Source: Caenorhabditis remanei
Lineage: Eukaryota > Nematoda > Chromadorea > Rhabditida > Rhabditidae
Assembly: GCF_010183535.1 (NCBI RefSeq)
Contig: NC_071332.1
Span: 19,282,001 to 19,346,000 of the forward strand
DNA length: 64,000 nucleotides
Direction of reading: 5' to 3'
Position numbers and translations under genes: made by a program. Below the pieces are notes generated by a model. That model had not been told where the DNA came from, did not search any database, and saw nothing but the letters and a program-made list of their open reading frames with translations. Below are positions 20,611 through 31,739 of this stretch, piece after piece; position 1 is the stretch's first letter, and every line of letters begins with the position of its first letter.

Positions 20611-21908
20611 TTAAAACAATGAATTAAGAAACCAACATGCTAACAAAACAGTCAGAAAATAGAAACAGATGGAACGCACATCATAATCACGGTTCCAATT
20701 GAAATTAGTAGAGAAGAAGAAGAAAAAAGATTCACAAGCAAGAAGGAAGCGTAAGAACAATCGTTCGAAATGGTGAACACATGAATTGTAAAAAGTAGAA
20801 ATGAGTGAAGACTGATTTGGGACAAGATTTGGCTCAAGATTAGTAGATTCTGGCCAAACGTAGAAAATAACGTTTCCATAGTTTGAAATTCTGATTGTTG
20901 CTCGTCTCCCGTCGGCTCTTGTTATATCAAATTCAAAAGCAATCCTGTCAGTCCCAAAACGACCCGGAACAAACCGTTTTACATTCCCCAAACCCCGGAA
21001 TTCTCTCTCTGTTTCAATTGGAACTTGAACAGCGTTAAGACCATCCAGAAGGATATCCATACTGGGCTTGTCATATATTTTCACTTCCAAGTATTCCAGT
21101 CGATCATTGCATATTTTCTTCATCCACAACTTGAAATAGCGGTTCAGGTCTTTCATGTTAATCTTTGTTGTATCAATCTCAAGTATCTTAGCGTTTGTAA
21201 TCCACAAATCATTAAGAGTAATCCAGTTGCCGGACCGCTTTAAAATCACCGCGTCAAAATGTCCATTGAGAATTTCTCGGAGGTGATTGCGGTTTTGGAA
21301 TTGATAGGTAATAAAAACTGCAGGAGATAATGGCAAAACAGTTTTCAGAACTCTGAGAAGCTGTCTTTCTTTTTGAAATGATGCTTCGTAAGAAGTAACG
21401 TCAGGCCAATCATGTTCAACAACGACTTCATCAATTTTTGGAAGTTTTGCGATGATTGGAAGACAATCGTGTTCAGAAATTCCAACGACTATGAACTTAT
21501 CGATCGACTTGCAATGCATGACGTCCATAATTGAAAGGACGTAGTCCACTGGAAGAAGACTACTGTCGCGCCATGAATAAACCCGTTTATATCGATTCTT
21601 GAAAGTGCTTCGTTGATATTCATCGATATACATATTCGCTTCCAATACTCTAGTAAAATCACAAAACACTATCATCTCGATTCTGTTACCATTCCATTTC
21701 AAATTGACATTCTTACTCTTCATTTTGAGTAGTTTCACGAACATTCTAGTCCGTCTGGAGAGAATAGAGAATGCGATTCTGAAAAAATAAGCGTAATGAG
21801 AACAGATGTCTTATTGAGGCTCACTCACCTATCCAGAAATTCCATTTGTTTCAAGGCATGCATAAGTACAAGGTACGGAAGACGGAGAAGAGGAAATGCA
21901 GTCGTCAT
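20611..21908 (-). CDS. F-box locus 12: group A F-box protein with hydrophobic C-terminal tail (415 aa)
   Basis: Exons are 21908-21829 and 21778-20611. Exon 1 encodes MTTAFPLLRLPYLVLMHAL and ends GGATAG|GTGAGT; the acceptor is TTTTTTCAG. The F-box continues IAFSILSRRTRMFVKLLKMK. The body has MDVMHCKSIDKFIV, LLRVLKTVLPLSPAVF, LNDLWITNAKILEI, DLNRYFKLWMKKICNDRLEYL, DITRADGRRATI and FYVWPESTN. The former stop is CGA at 20761-20763 and the tail is 50 residues. The middle of its tail is more charged than in locus 7 (NRDYDVRSICF), so membrane insertion is less certain. It is closest to locus 10. Confidence 0.9.
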
Positions 21909-21982
21909 TTCTGTAGAAAGAGTGGAAATACAAATCAGGAGGAATCAATGAATGAGGAATATGTGTGCGGTGCTGTCGGGGC

Positions 21983-22026
21983 GAGACCGCGACGCACGAC
22001 CGCAACGCGGGATGCTGGGAAGATTA
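21983..22026 (-). promoter_or_regulatory. Upstream GC element of locus 12
   Basis: GACCGCGACGC and GACCGCAACGC, 13 bp apart, plus CTGGGAAGATTAATA, 75 bp before the ATG. Confidence 0.7.
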
Positions 22027-22715
22027 ATATCTACACGGAGGGCATCTTTAGTTTTTGCTTCCCCAATGAGAGTGGGTACAAATTAACGATGGTGTGAGGT
22101 GGACGAGGAATGGACTCTATAGGATAGACCGTGAAGCGAGTGAAGTGCGCTCTGGGAAGACAAACATCTAGACAATGCAGGGATGCGTACGTACAGGAAG
22201 TCTCCGTAGGCCTGATGAACTAACACTCAAACCTTTGCCTCTTCATTAACATGACAGTAGAGAGTTTCATTACTGTTTGCTGTAGTGTTGCGACACATTA
22301 GAGGGACGATGAACCCATGTCACATGGCATCCATTATTGATTGATTGTCACAGGCGGGCTAGTGCCATCCATTTTGACTATTCCATCCGTAGGTCGCCGC
22401 AGGAGAGAGGTGAACAAGATAAATCTCTCCGGGAAGATAAACATAAGGATGAAGTGACGAGACCCAGGAAAAGTTTGGTTCGCACAACCACGTAGATTCC
22501 GGGAAGATAAACATGCTGGCCGATAAGGGAGGAGGACTGTTCCGTCACTGATTCAAGTGGATTTCCAAAAAGAGAAACATTTATATACTGAACGTGAAAG
22601 TATGTGCTGTATTAAGTAATAGACAAAATAACGGACAAAACAGTCAGTAAATGTAAATAGAAAGTCAAGAGAAAAAGCGAGAATATTTACAGGAGAAAAG
22701 AATGCATAAAAACAG
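22027..22715. other. Intergenic spacer with decayed leader repeats
   Basis: It holds part of the spacer unit seen at 7165-7300 (GCTTCCCCAATGAGAGTGGG), then, near 22380-22560, the inverted copy of the leader repeat at 19980-20290 and 43370-43600. No gene is seen. Confidence 0.45.
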
Positions 22716-23845
22716 TTACTTAAAATGTTCAATACATGAATTGTAAAAAGAAGAAAACGAAGAAAATCTACGCATAAATGAAGACTGATTCTGGCGGAAC
22801 GGCGAAGCGTAGAAACAAACCAATCTATGGTTTGAAATACTGATTGTTGCTATTCTCCCGTCGGCTCTTGTTATATCAAATTCAAATGTAATCTCCTCAT
22901 CCGAATGATATTGTTTTATACTTCCTAATACCACGAGTGATCTATCTGTTCTAATGGGCACTTGAACAGCGTTGAGTCCTTTCAGAAGGAGATCTTTAGT
23001 GACATTTTCGCGTGTCCGCACTATCAAGTTTTCGAGTCGAGGATTACATTTTTTCTTCATCCATAACTTGAAATAGCGGTTTAGGTCTTCTACTTCAAAG
23101 GCTGGGCCAGCAAGCTTGAGTGTCTTAGCATTTGTAAATTTCCAATCATTGAGAGAAAACCTCTCGTCGTTATTTAAATAGAAACTGACACTAACGGCAT
23201 CAAAATTCCCTTTGAAAATTTCTCGGAGGTAATTGGGTTTTCGGATGTGTCCGGAAATGGTAACTGCTGAAGTAACAGGAAAAATTATTCTCAAAACTTT
23301 TAGAAGCGGTGACTCCGGAGAAAAACTCCACGAAGTGGTGTCCTCAACAATGACTTCATCAATTTTTGGAAGCTTTGTGAGGAGTGGGATAAGAGCATCG
23401 TATTTAGGGTCGTATTCAGATACTTCTGGGAATATCAATTTCTTAATTGACTTGCAGTGAGTGACGTCCATAATCGAAAGGACGTAGTCTATTGGAGATA
23501 GTGTACCAGGTCACCAAAAGATGTGATCATTTCCATATCTTAAATCAACTTTATATCTATCGGTATCCATATCCATTTTCAATTCTTCACTATTATCAAA
23601 AAACACTTTCATCTCGACTCTATTATCCTCCAACCTCAAATCGATATGGTTACACTTCATTTTGAGAAGTCTCACGTACATTCTGGCTCGTTTGGAGTAA
23701 ATCGAAAGTGCAATTCTGAAAAAGGAAGCGAAATGGAAACAGAAATCTTATAAGTTTTCACTCACCTTTCCATAAAGTCCATTTGTTCCAAAATAGGCAT
23801 AAGTACAAGGTGCGGAAGACGAAGAAGAGGAAATACAGTTGTCAT
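22716..23845 (-). pseudogene. F-box locus 13: group A gene with a single in-frame nonsense codon
   Basis: Exons are 23845-23766 and 23715-22716. Exon 1 (MTTVFPLLRLPHLVLMPIL) and both splice sites are intact. Exon 2 is in frame throughout but has TGA at 23513-23511 where locus 6 has the Trp codon of the SWWPGSLPP block; the change is TGG to TGA. Downstream it is open to the stop (MDVTHCKSIKKL, DLNRYFKLWMKKKCNPRLENL, DITRADGRIATI). The FYVWPESTN motif is also replaced by FYASPFRQNQ through a local deletion. It is a recent null allele, or a readthrough or polymorphic gene. Confidence 0.8.
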
Positions 23846-23919
23846 CTTGGTAGGAGGAGTGGAAATACAAATGAGGAGGAATCAATGAATTAGGAATCTG
23901 TGTCTGGTACTGTAGGGGT

Positions 23920-23962
23920 GCGACCGCAACGCACGACCGCGGCGCGTTACTCTGGGAAGATT
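23920..23962 (-). promoter_or_regulatory. Upstream GC element of locus 13
   Basis: Degenerate repeat pair (CGACCGCAACGC, CGACCGCGGCGC) with CTCTGGGAAGATTAAC, 75 bp before the ATG. Confidence 0.65.
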
Positions 23963-24001
23963 AACACAACTCTATCTATTCTCCACTATACTCCTCCCCA
24001 A

Positions 24002-24031
24002 CCTTCCCAGTGTGCCGCGTCGCCGTCTCAC
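24002..24031 (+). promoter_or_regulatory. Shortened GC element of locus 14
   Basis: CCTTCCCAGTGTGC is followed by only one GCGTCGCCGTC repeat, because one 13-bp unit has been lost. It ends 73 bp before the ATG. Confidence 0.6.
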
Positions 24032-24103
24032 CCCTACTGTACCAGACATTCATTCCTCATTCATTGATTCCTCTTCATTTTTATATCCATTCCTCCTACC
24101 AAG

Positions 24104-25206
24104 ATGACGACTGGTTTCCCTCTTCTCCGTCTTCCGTACCTTGTACTTATGCCTATTTTGGAACAAATGCACTTTGTGGAAAGGTGAGTAAAAACTTATA
24201 TGATAATTGTCTCCAGTACTCTTCTTTTTTCAGAATCACACTCTCGGTTCTCTCCAAACGAGCCAGAATGTTCTTGAAACTTCTCAAAATGAAGTGTGAG
24301 TACACGAATTTTCAACTCAAGTATGGCACTATCGAGGCTGAAGTATTTCTTGATAACTTTGAAGTATTCAAACTAGAATTGTATATAAGTGGACATTTAG
24401 AATTCAAATATAGACAGGATGTACTTTTATGGAGCACAATGGGAGTACCTCCAATGGACTATGCCGTTTCAATTATGGACGTCATGCATTGCAAGTCAAT
24501 TCATCAGTTTACAATCGCTAAAATATCAATGGAATGCAATACTCTTCCTCTTCTTGTGAACCTCCCGAAAATTGATAAAGTTGTTGTTCACAGCGATTTG
24601 TACGACGTTTCTCCCGTGAAGTCTCGGCTTTGCAAAGTTTTGAGAATTGTTTTGCCAATATCTTCTGCAGTTAGTTTTTCTTATGACGTGCTAAATCCCA
24701 AAGATCTTCGAGAAATCTTCAAAGCGAATTTCGACGCCGTGACTGTAATATTAAAAGATTGTGATGATGACATGCCAAATCATAAAATGTTTTCTCTGAA
24801 CGATTTGAGGAGGACAAACATTAAGACACTTGAGGTTGTTGGTGCAGCCGTCGAAGTAGAAGACGTAAACCGCTATTTCAAGTGGTGGATGAAAAAGAAA
24901 TGTAATATCCATCTGGAATATTTGCAAGTGGCGTCAAGAAGACGGCTAGGTAGCGAAGTAATCAATCTCCTTCTGAAAGGGCTCAACGCTGTTCAAGTTC
25001 CCATTAAAACAGAAAGAACATTCCGGGTACTGGAGAATATGAAACAGTTCATTCCGGAGGACTCGAATGAAGAGATTACTAGTGAATTTGATATAACAAG
25101 AGTCGACGGGAGAACAGCAACAATCAGAATTTCAAACTATAGAAACGTTATTTTCTACGTTTGGCCAGAATCTACTAATAATACAACGAATCTTGAGCCA
25201 AATTAG
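24104..25206 (+). CDS. F-box locus 14: group A F-box protein, slightly shortened C-terminus (350 aa)
   Basis: Exons are 24104-24183 and 24234-25206. The start reads MTTGFPLLRLPYLVLMPIL, then ITLSVLSKRARMFLKLLKMK. The N-terminal half resembles loci 2 and 4 (MDVMHCKSIHQFTIAK, LLVNLPKIDKVVVHSDL). The C-terminal half has VEDVNRYFKWWMKKKCN, GLNAVQVPIKTERTFRVLEN, DITRVDGRTATI and FYVWPESTNNTTN. It ends at a TAG where sisters have the Gln codon of EPNQSS, so about 20 residues are cut. A frameshift further on shows the end has decayed since. The core domain is complete, so function is plausible. Confidence 0.82.
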
Positions 25207-25616
25207 TCAACAGTCATGCGTAACTTTTCTTGGTTTTCTAATTTTACAATTCACGTATTGAACGTTTCAAATAACTGTTGTTATGCTTTCTTTTCTCCTG
25301 TCAATTTTGTTTTCGTTTTCATTTTCTTTTTTTGTTCCTATTTGCTGATTTCTTTGTCAGTCATTTGTTATTTCTGTATCTGTTTCATATTCGTTGAGTA
25401 ATTTGCACCCAGCTTTTTGTCGATTCGTTAAAATGTCTTTTCTTTTCTAAAATAAAGATTTATGGGTGTGTATTTGTTATTTGGTCTCTATACTCATATA
25501 TGGTTTTCCAATCATAAAAGAAAAACTTTTGTAACCAACTACTGGAGCACCCCAAAGTTTATAAGTTCTATTCAGTTCGATACAGTTTTCACGGAGGCTA
25601 GTTAGATGAGGATCGA
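25207..25616. other. 3' flank of locus 14
   Basis: Decayed last codons and UTR of locus 14 (AATAAA near 25451), then unrelated AT-rich sequence. Confidence 0.5.
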
Positions 25617-25760
25617 AGAACTGCACTCGATGGGATCGACGCAGTGGTATTTCCAGAAATAGTAGAAAGGCCCTTCCGTTATTCGAAATACATTAATGAT
25701 GGAAAGCGCTGTTGTTATCGAAGGATATTGGAAGATATGATGGAAAAGTTGTAAAAACCA
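25617..25760 (+). pseudogene. F-box locus 15: relic of a group C C-terminal domain
   Basis: A short stretch reads LDGIDAVVFPE, then RPFRYSKYI, matching the NAVPF...RTFHYS block of group C genes such as loci 34 and 35. A degraded GGY...DGK block follows. No upstream or downstream part remains. It shows that group C copies once lay inside what is now group A territory. Confidence 0.6.
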
Positions 25761-25863
25761 CTGCATTCAAATTTGATGGTTTTTTTTGCTACAGAATGCA
25801 TTTCAAAATTGATCAAATTTTTACACGTCTGGCAAAAGCATCATTGAATCTTTATTTCAGAAA

Positions 25864-27126
25864 TTAGTTAAAGCAATATTTAAAAAAACAAAAGACTAAC
25901 AAAACAATCAGCGAATAAAAATAAATGCGATCAAAATAAGTCAAAAAGAAGAAGAAAAAAGATTCACAGCAAATAAGAAAGTATAGAAACAGTCGTTCGA
26001 GAAGTTCAATACATGAATTGTAAAAAGTAGAAATGAGTGAAGACTGATTTGGCACAAGATTTGTTGTATTATTAGTAGATTCTGGCCAAACGTAGAAAAT
26101 AACGTTTCTATAGTTTGAAATTCTGATTGTTGCTCGTCTCCCGTCAGCTCTTGTTATATCAAATTCAAAAGCAATCCTGTCATTCTCAAACCGTTTTACG
26201 TTCCCCAAAACCCGGAATTCTCTCTGTGTTTCAATGGGAACTGGAACAGCGTTAAGTCCGTCGAGAATGAGATCCACACTTGTCTTGTCATATAATCTCA
26301 CTTCCATGTATTCCAGTTGATCATTACATATTTTCTTCGTCCACAACTTGAAGTAACGGTTCAGGTCTCTCATGTTAAGCGCTACTTTATGAAGCTCAAG
26401 TACCTTAGAGTTTGTAATCCACAAATCATTAAGAGTAATCCAGTTGTCGGGCCACTTTAAAATCACGGCGTCGAAATTTCCTTTGAGAATTTCTCGGAGG
26501 TTATTGTGGTTTTGGAACCGATAGGAAATAGTAACTGCAGAAGAAACTGGCAAAACAGTTCTCAGAACTCTGAGAAGTTGTCTTTCTATTTGAATATATT
26601 CTTCGTAAGAAATAACGTCAGGCCAATGGTGATCAACAACGACTTCATCAATTTTTGGGAGTTTGGCGACGATTGGGATACAATCGTGTTCAGAAATTTT
26701 AACGATTATGAACTTATCGATCGACTTGCAATGCATGACGTCCATAATTGTGAGGACATAGTCCACTGGAAGTAGACTACTGTCGCGCCATGAATAAACC
26801 GGTTTATATTGATTCATGAAAGTGCTTCGTTGATATTCATTGATATACATATCCACCTCCAATACTCTAGTAAAATCACAAAACACTATCATCTCGATTT
26901 TGTTACCATTCCATTTTAACTTGACATTCTTACTCTTCATTTTGAGTAGTTTCACATACATTCTGGTTCGTTTGGAAAGAATAGAGAATGCGATTCTGAA
27001 AAAAGGAAGCGTAATGGGAACAGAAGTTCTATAGATATTGACTCACCTATCCAGAAATTCCATTTGTTCCAAGACAGGCATAAGCACGAGATATGGCAGA
27101 CGGAGAAGAGGAAATGTAGTCGTCAT
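25864..27126 (-). CDS. F-box locus 16: group A F-box protein with hydrophobic C-terminal tail (403 aa)
   Basis: Exons are 27126-27047 and 26995-25864. Exon 1 encodes MTTTFPLLRLPYLVLMPVL and ends GGATAG|GTGAGT. Exon 2 has IAFSILSKRTRMYVKLLKMK, MDVMHCKSIDKFIIVK, LLRVLRTVLPVSSAVTISY, LNDLWITNSKVLELHKVAL, DLNRYFKLWTKKICND, DITRADGRRATI and FYVWPESTNNTTN. The ancestral stop is CGA at 25993-25995. The tail is 43 residues and ends differently from its sisters, but keeps LFLYFLICCESFFFFFL and a hydrophobic end (LIVLLVFCFF). It is the last member of the left group A block. Confidence 0.88.
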
Positions 27127-27199
27127 TTCGGTAAATGGAGTGGAAATAAAAATGAGGAGGAATCAATGAATGAGGAATCTGCGTGCGGTGCTGTAGGGG

Positions 27200-27243
27200 T
27201 GAGACCGCGACGCACGACCGCGACGCGTCACTCTGGGAATATT
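27200..27243 (-). promoter_or_regulatory. Upstream GC element of locus 16
   Basis: Perfect GACCGCGACGC pair with CTCTGGGAATATTAAC, 74 bp before the ATG. Confidence 0.75.
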
Positions 27244-27327
27244 AACATCCACATGGATGGCCGCTCTAGTGTTTGCTTCCCCAATGACAGTGGGTACAAA
27301 TGAATGATGGTGAGAGGTGGATGAGGA

Positions 27328-27482
27328 TAGACCGGTCCGCACGAACGCGACGCGGCTTTTCTGGGAAGACGAACATCTTCAGGGAGACAATGCAGGGGTA
27401 CGAGATAGGGTACAGATGACTGAGGCAAAGAATCAATGTCTGGTGATGTGGGGGAGACCGCAACGCTCGACCGCGACGCTGC
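27328..27482 (-). promoter_or_regulatory. Two orphan GC elements
   Basis: Degenerate copies lie at 27328-27370 (ACCGGTCCGC..., TTCTGGGAAGACGAAC) and 27450-27482. Neither is followed by an F-box first exon on the minus strand, so they mark deleted genes or duplicated spacers. Confidence 0.55.
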
Positions 27483-27920
27483 TAATCAAGGCTCAGGGAA
27501 GACACCAGCTGTTCGAAGAAAAATCTCCAGATGTTCTCATTGGAAAGCTAGGGAGAAAAACGGAATTCAAACGTGGGCAGCAGTTTGGTTCCAAGCGCAG
27601 ATATATAAAAGTTGAGCCAGCAGCTAAAAATTTGGAACTCCAAAGTGCTAGAGTACCCATTATACTTTTGAGTTTGTCTTGGTTGAATGGCAGAAATTCC
27701 CTCATGAGGCTAACTTAAGTTCGTAATGTTAGACACAAAGTCATTCATAAATTAGACGTTACCATCTGCTAGAATAGTAATCTTCAGATATTCTCACGGT
27801 TACTGAGTGGTTTTCCCTTATTAAATATTTTCTTACTGTACTTATCACTTCATTCGGAATTCATTTATTAAAAGATGATTAAAAAGTGTTTTAAAAAAGT
27901 ACAGTGCGATATACATTATA
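27483..27920. other. Spacer with group B 3' flank
   Basis: Open frames here are spurious. From about 27735 the sequence is the 3' flank common to group B genes (AATCTTCAGATATTCTCACGG..., then TTCATTTATTA). Confidence 0.45.
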
Positions 27921-28925
27921 TTACAGAGAAGCGTCAAAATTTATGAACGTTTTCGTAATAGCGCTTCCGAATGTAATAGTTGCCAACTGACCATCGATTC
28001 TTCTCACTTCGAATCCTCCAGTGAATACTGGCAGAGAAGATATTGATTGGAAGTGTCTTGCTTGCTGCTCAGTGAAACGAGTAGCATTTAGTCCATCCAG
28101 AAGAATGGCTTCATTGATATGCCCAGGTGATTTTACTGATAGATGCTTCAACCGATGATTTGATGTTTTGTTCAACCACGAAGAAAAGAAGCGGTTGAGC
28201 TCTCTCAGACTTAATGGGACTTCGCTCAATTCAAGTTTGACTGCGTTCGATGCTAGAACATCATCAATGCTGAATTGAAATCTCGATAAATCATCGTTAA
28301 GGATAGTCAAACGTTCCACATTCCCCATCCAAAATCTCTGGAATTCCTCTTGATTCGAAAAGGGAAGTTTAAACAAAGAAATCCATGAAGTGACTGGCGA
28401 GAGAATTTGCAGTGCTTTTACAGAAAAAGTGTTTGTACAGTTGAACATGATGTGGAGGTTAGAGACTTTGGGAACTACATCAGTAATTGAGAACACATCG
28501 TAGTCTGGTGTCCCATGGAGTATCAGTCTGCTTAGAGTTGAACACTTTGTCACTGCGAGAATCCTCTGGATCCATTGTTTAGTCGATAACCCGGTTTTCT
28601 TCCATTGCACCAGTTTATCGTGATGCAACAATCTAACCGTCTCCGGTATGTTTCCAAAAAAAAACAGTGTCAGATCATCAATTCTCATCTCAATATCGTA
28701 GGAACCCAATAGCAAATCGATGGAACCGAGAGATACTTTGCAGAAACATTTTGAGAGGTTGAAAGCTCTCTTGGAGATAAGGGAGAAGGCGATTCTGAAA
28801 ATATGAATGTTAATGGAGATGAATTAAAATCAGATGCAAACTTACATCTCAATAATCTCCATGTGTTGAAGAATAGGAATCAGTGCAAGTCTAGGGAGGC
28901 GTAAGAGAGGGAACGGAGTCGTCAT
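27921..28925 (-). CDS. F-box locus 17: group B F-box protein (317 aa)
   Basis: Exons are 28925-28846 and 28794-27921. Exon 1 encodes MTTPFPLLRLPRLALIPIL and ends GAGAT|GTAAGT; the acceptor is TTTTCAG. The F-box continues IAFSLISKRAFNLSKCF. Group B blocks follow: GLSTKQWIQRILAVTKC, DYDVFSITDVVPKVSNL, ALQILSPVTSWISLFKLPF, LSLRELNRFFSSWLNKTSNHR, LLDGLNATRF, then the F-box-associated end GGFEVRRIDGQLATITFG and INFDASL (usually INFDVWP). All residues are in frame. It is the first of the group B tandem array, all on the minus strand. Confidence 0.88.
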
Positions 28926-28994
28926 TCTTGTAAGGAGGAGATGGTACAAATGAATGATGATGAGAGATGGATGAAAAAAGGACTCTATAGGAGG

Positions 28995-29046
28995 ATAGAC
29001 CACTACGCACGACGGCGACGCGGTTGGAGTGCCCTCTGGGAAGACA
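28995..29046 (-). promoter_or_regulatory. Upstream GC element of locus 17
   Basis: Degenerate pair (GACCACTACGC, GACGGCGACGC) with CCTCTGGGAAGACAAAC, 70 bp before the ATG. Confidence 0.6.
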
Positions 29047-29377
29047 AACATCTTCAGGGAGACAATGTGTACATACTGGAGTCTCTGTAGACCTCGTGAA
29101 CCAATACACAAACCTTTGCCTCAGTTGGAGTAAGAATTGGAAAACTGAGGAGAATAACAAAATTCAAACCTAAAACAGAAGTTTGATTTCTAACGGTACT
29201 CAATAAAATGGATCGATTCATAATCAATGTTTTCTATATCTTATGGGAAGGATATGGGCAAAATATCTGTCCTATAACACAGTCTTACTGTCCTCATAAC
29301 TTTATTCAGAATTTATTTATTAAAAGATGATTGAACAGTGTAAGGATTACATAGTTAGGTGTGATAGAGAATTGAAA

Positions 29378-29518
29378 AAACATCAAAATTGATATATGTT
29401 GTCCAAAAAGTGTTCCCAAATGTAATAGCTGCCAACTGTCCATCTATTCTCCTCACATCAAACCCTCCAGTGAATCCTCTGAATTTAGGGAACATGTTCG
29501 TTGATCGGAATTCCCCAT
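29378..29518 (-). pseudogene. F-box locus 18: group B C-terminal fragment
   Basis: About 47 codons remain: EFRSTNMFPKFRGFTGGFDV then RRIDGQLAAITFG and INFDV. They are close to the end of locus 20. Upstream homology stops at about 29518 in unrelated GC-rich sequence. Confidence 0.75.
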
Positions 29519-29950
29519 ACTTGTCAACCGGGCCGAGCCGGGCCGACGGTTTTTCTAGAATAATTTTTTTCAAAAAAATCGTACAAGGTTGGATGACAGC
29601 TCAAAAGATAGGTATTTTGAATTAATAACTTGGAACACTTGGGTAAATTCTAAATGTGCTAGAGTACTCATTTCATTACACTGAAAATGTTTGTGGCTTG
29701 TTTTTATTGAATATCAGAAATTTCCTCTTGATGTCATAACGGCAAGTTACTTCGTTAACTTAATTTAAGTTCTGTATGGTATACGAGTTAGACTTTATTG
29801 TTTGTGAAAGTAGTAATCTTCAGATGTCCTCACAACTACTTTGCGGTTTCCTCTCCTTGCATACAGCCTTACTGTAATTATAGCTTTATCCAGAATTAAA
29901 TTATTAAACGATAATTGAACAGTGAAAGAAGAGTTTAGTGTGATAACGAA

Positions 29951-30262
29951 TCATGGCCCGACATCAAAATTAATCAATTTTTTCGTTAAAGTATTTCCAA
30001 ATGTAATCGCTGCCAACTTTCCATCTATTCTTCTCACATCAAACCCTCCAGTAAATACTGTGAACATGTTGGATGTTCGGAATTCTCTTGCTCGGTGTTC
30101 AGTAAAACGAGTAGCGCCTAGTCCTTCCAGTAGAACGTCTTCGTTGATATCCTCAAGTGATTGCACTGATAGATGCTCCAACCGATGATTAGATGTTTTG
30201 TCCAACCAATACGAGAAGAAGCGGTTGAGGTCTCTCAGACTTAACACAACTTCTCTCAACTC
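29951..30262 (-). pseudogene. F-box locus 19: group B C-terminal fragment
   Basis: About 103 codons survive, from LSLRDLNRFFSYWLDKTSNH through LLEGLGATRF and GGFDVRRIDGKLAAITFG to INFDVGP. Homology ends abruptly at about 30265, where group B 3'-flank sequence of the next gene begins. This indicates a deletion between neighbouring repeats. Confidence 0.8.
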
Positions 30263-30513
30263 GAGAATGCTCCCTTATGAGGACGCTAGTCACTTTGCTA
30301 ACTTAAGTTCCTATAGTAGAGCCAAAATCATTTATGAGTTAGAGACCAGCTGTTAGAATAGTAATCTTCAAATGTTATCACGACTACCGTGAGGTATCCC
30401 CTCCTTGTATACAGTCTTATTGTCCTTATAACTTTATCTAATTGTAAATAGAATTCATTTATTATAAGTTGATTAAAGAGTGAATGCAATTCAAAGTTAA
30501 TTGTGATATAGAA

Positions 30514-31513
30514 TCATGGCCAAACATCAAAATTAATATATGTTGTCCAAAAAGTATGTCCAAATGTAATAGCTGCCAACTGTCCATCTATTCTCCTCAC
30601 ATCAAACCCTCCTGTGAATTCTGTAAATTTAGGAAACATGTTGGTTGATCGGAATTTTCTAGTCCGGTTTTCTGTGAAACGAGTAGCACCCAGTCCATCC
30701 ATAAGAACGTCTTCATTAATATCTTTAAATGTATTCACTGATAGATGCTCCAACCGATGATTAGATGTTTTGTCCAACCAGCTAGAAAAGAATCTGTTAA
30801 GGTCTCTCAGACTCATTGGGACTTCGCTTAATTCAAGTGAGACTGCGTTCGAGGCTAAAAGATCATTAAGGTTGAATTGAACATTTGATAAATCATCGTC
30901 GTAGATACACAAACAGTCAACATTCCTCATCCAGACTCTCTGGAATTCTTTTCGATTTAAGAATGAAGGTTCAAATGATGTGATCGATGAAGAAAAAGCG
31001 TTGCGGCAGTTTGGATATATTTTGAGTTCGGAAACCTTTGGAACTACATCAAGGACTGAAAACACATCGTAGTCTGTTTTTCCATTGACCACCAATTTGT
31101 TAAGTGATGGACATTTTGTTATATCGAACACTCGTTCAATCGATTGTTTTGGCGATAATCCGACGTTTTTCCATTGAAGCTTTCTCTTCCGATAAAACAC
31201 TCCAACTGTCTTTGGGTCGTCTGGGTAGAAATACAGCGCTAGGGGTGACCCATTTGTCACTGCAATCCTCATACGAAAACCGTTAATCTCCATTTCTAAA
31301 TCAATGTAGTGTGAAGATATTGTTTTGCGAAGACTTTTTGAGAGATTGTGAGTTTTTCTGGAGATAAGGGAGAACGCAATTCTGAAAAAGATGAATGTTA
31401 AAGGAGATGAAGTGAAATCAGGTGAAAACTTACACTTCAATGATCTCCATGCGTTGAAAAACAGGAATCAGTGCAAGCCTTGGAAGACGTAAGAGAGGAA
31501 ACGGAGTCGTCAT
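30514..31513 (-). CDS. F-box locus 20: group B F-box protein (315 aa)
   Basis: Exons are 31513-31434 and 31381-30514. Exon 1 encodes MTTPFPLLRLPRLALIPVF and ends GAAGT|GTAAGT. Exon 2 has IAFSLISRKTHNLSKSL, GLSPKQSIERVFDITKC, DYDVFSVLDVVPKVSEL, MSLRDLNRFFSSWLDKTSNHR, LMDGLGATRF, GGFDVRRIDGQLAAITFG and INFDVWP. The block KALQILSPVTS is deleted in frame; here NAFSSSITSFEPSF follows directly. That block is conserved in the other group B genes, so the product may be impaired although the frame is open. Confidence 0.83.
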
Positions 31514-31567
31514 CTTGGTTAGGGTGAGAGGGTACAAATAAATGAGGAATCGATGTCAGCTGGTATC

Positions 31568-31623
31568 GGGGGAGAACGCATCGCACGACCGCAATGGTGT
31601 TAATCAAGGTTCCGGGAAGACAA
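31568..31623 (-). promoter_or_regulatory. Degenerate upstream GC element of locus 20
   Basis: Only CGCACGACCGC and a TTCCGGGAAGACAAGC block are recognisable, 55 bp before the ATG. The first repeat is eroded. Confidence 0.5.
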
Positions 31624-31739
31624 GCATCTGTAGGGAGGCAACTGAAACATGCGTACATACTGGAGTCTCCGTAGACCTCGTGAACCAACACAAAAATTCT
31701 TGTATCTGCCGTAGTAAGAGTTAGAAATCATTGGCGAGA

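Noticed and set aside
27317..27718. 133-codon open frame in the locus 16/17 spacer
   Set aside because: It begins in GC promoter-element copies and ends in group B 3' flank, with no homologous frame kept in the duplicated spacers.
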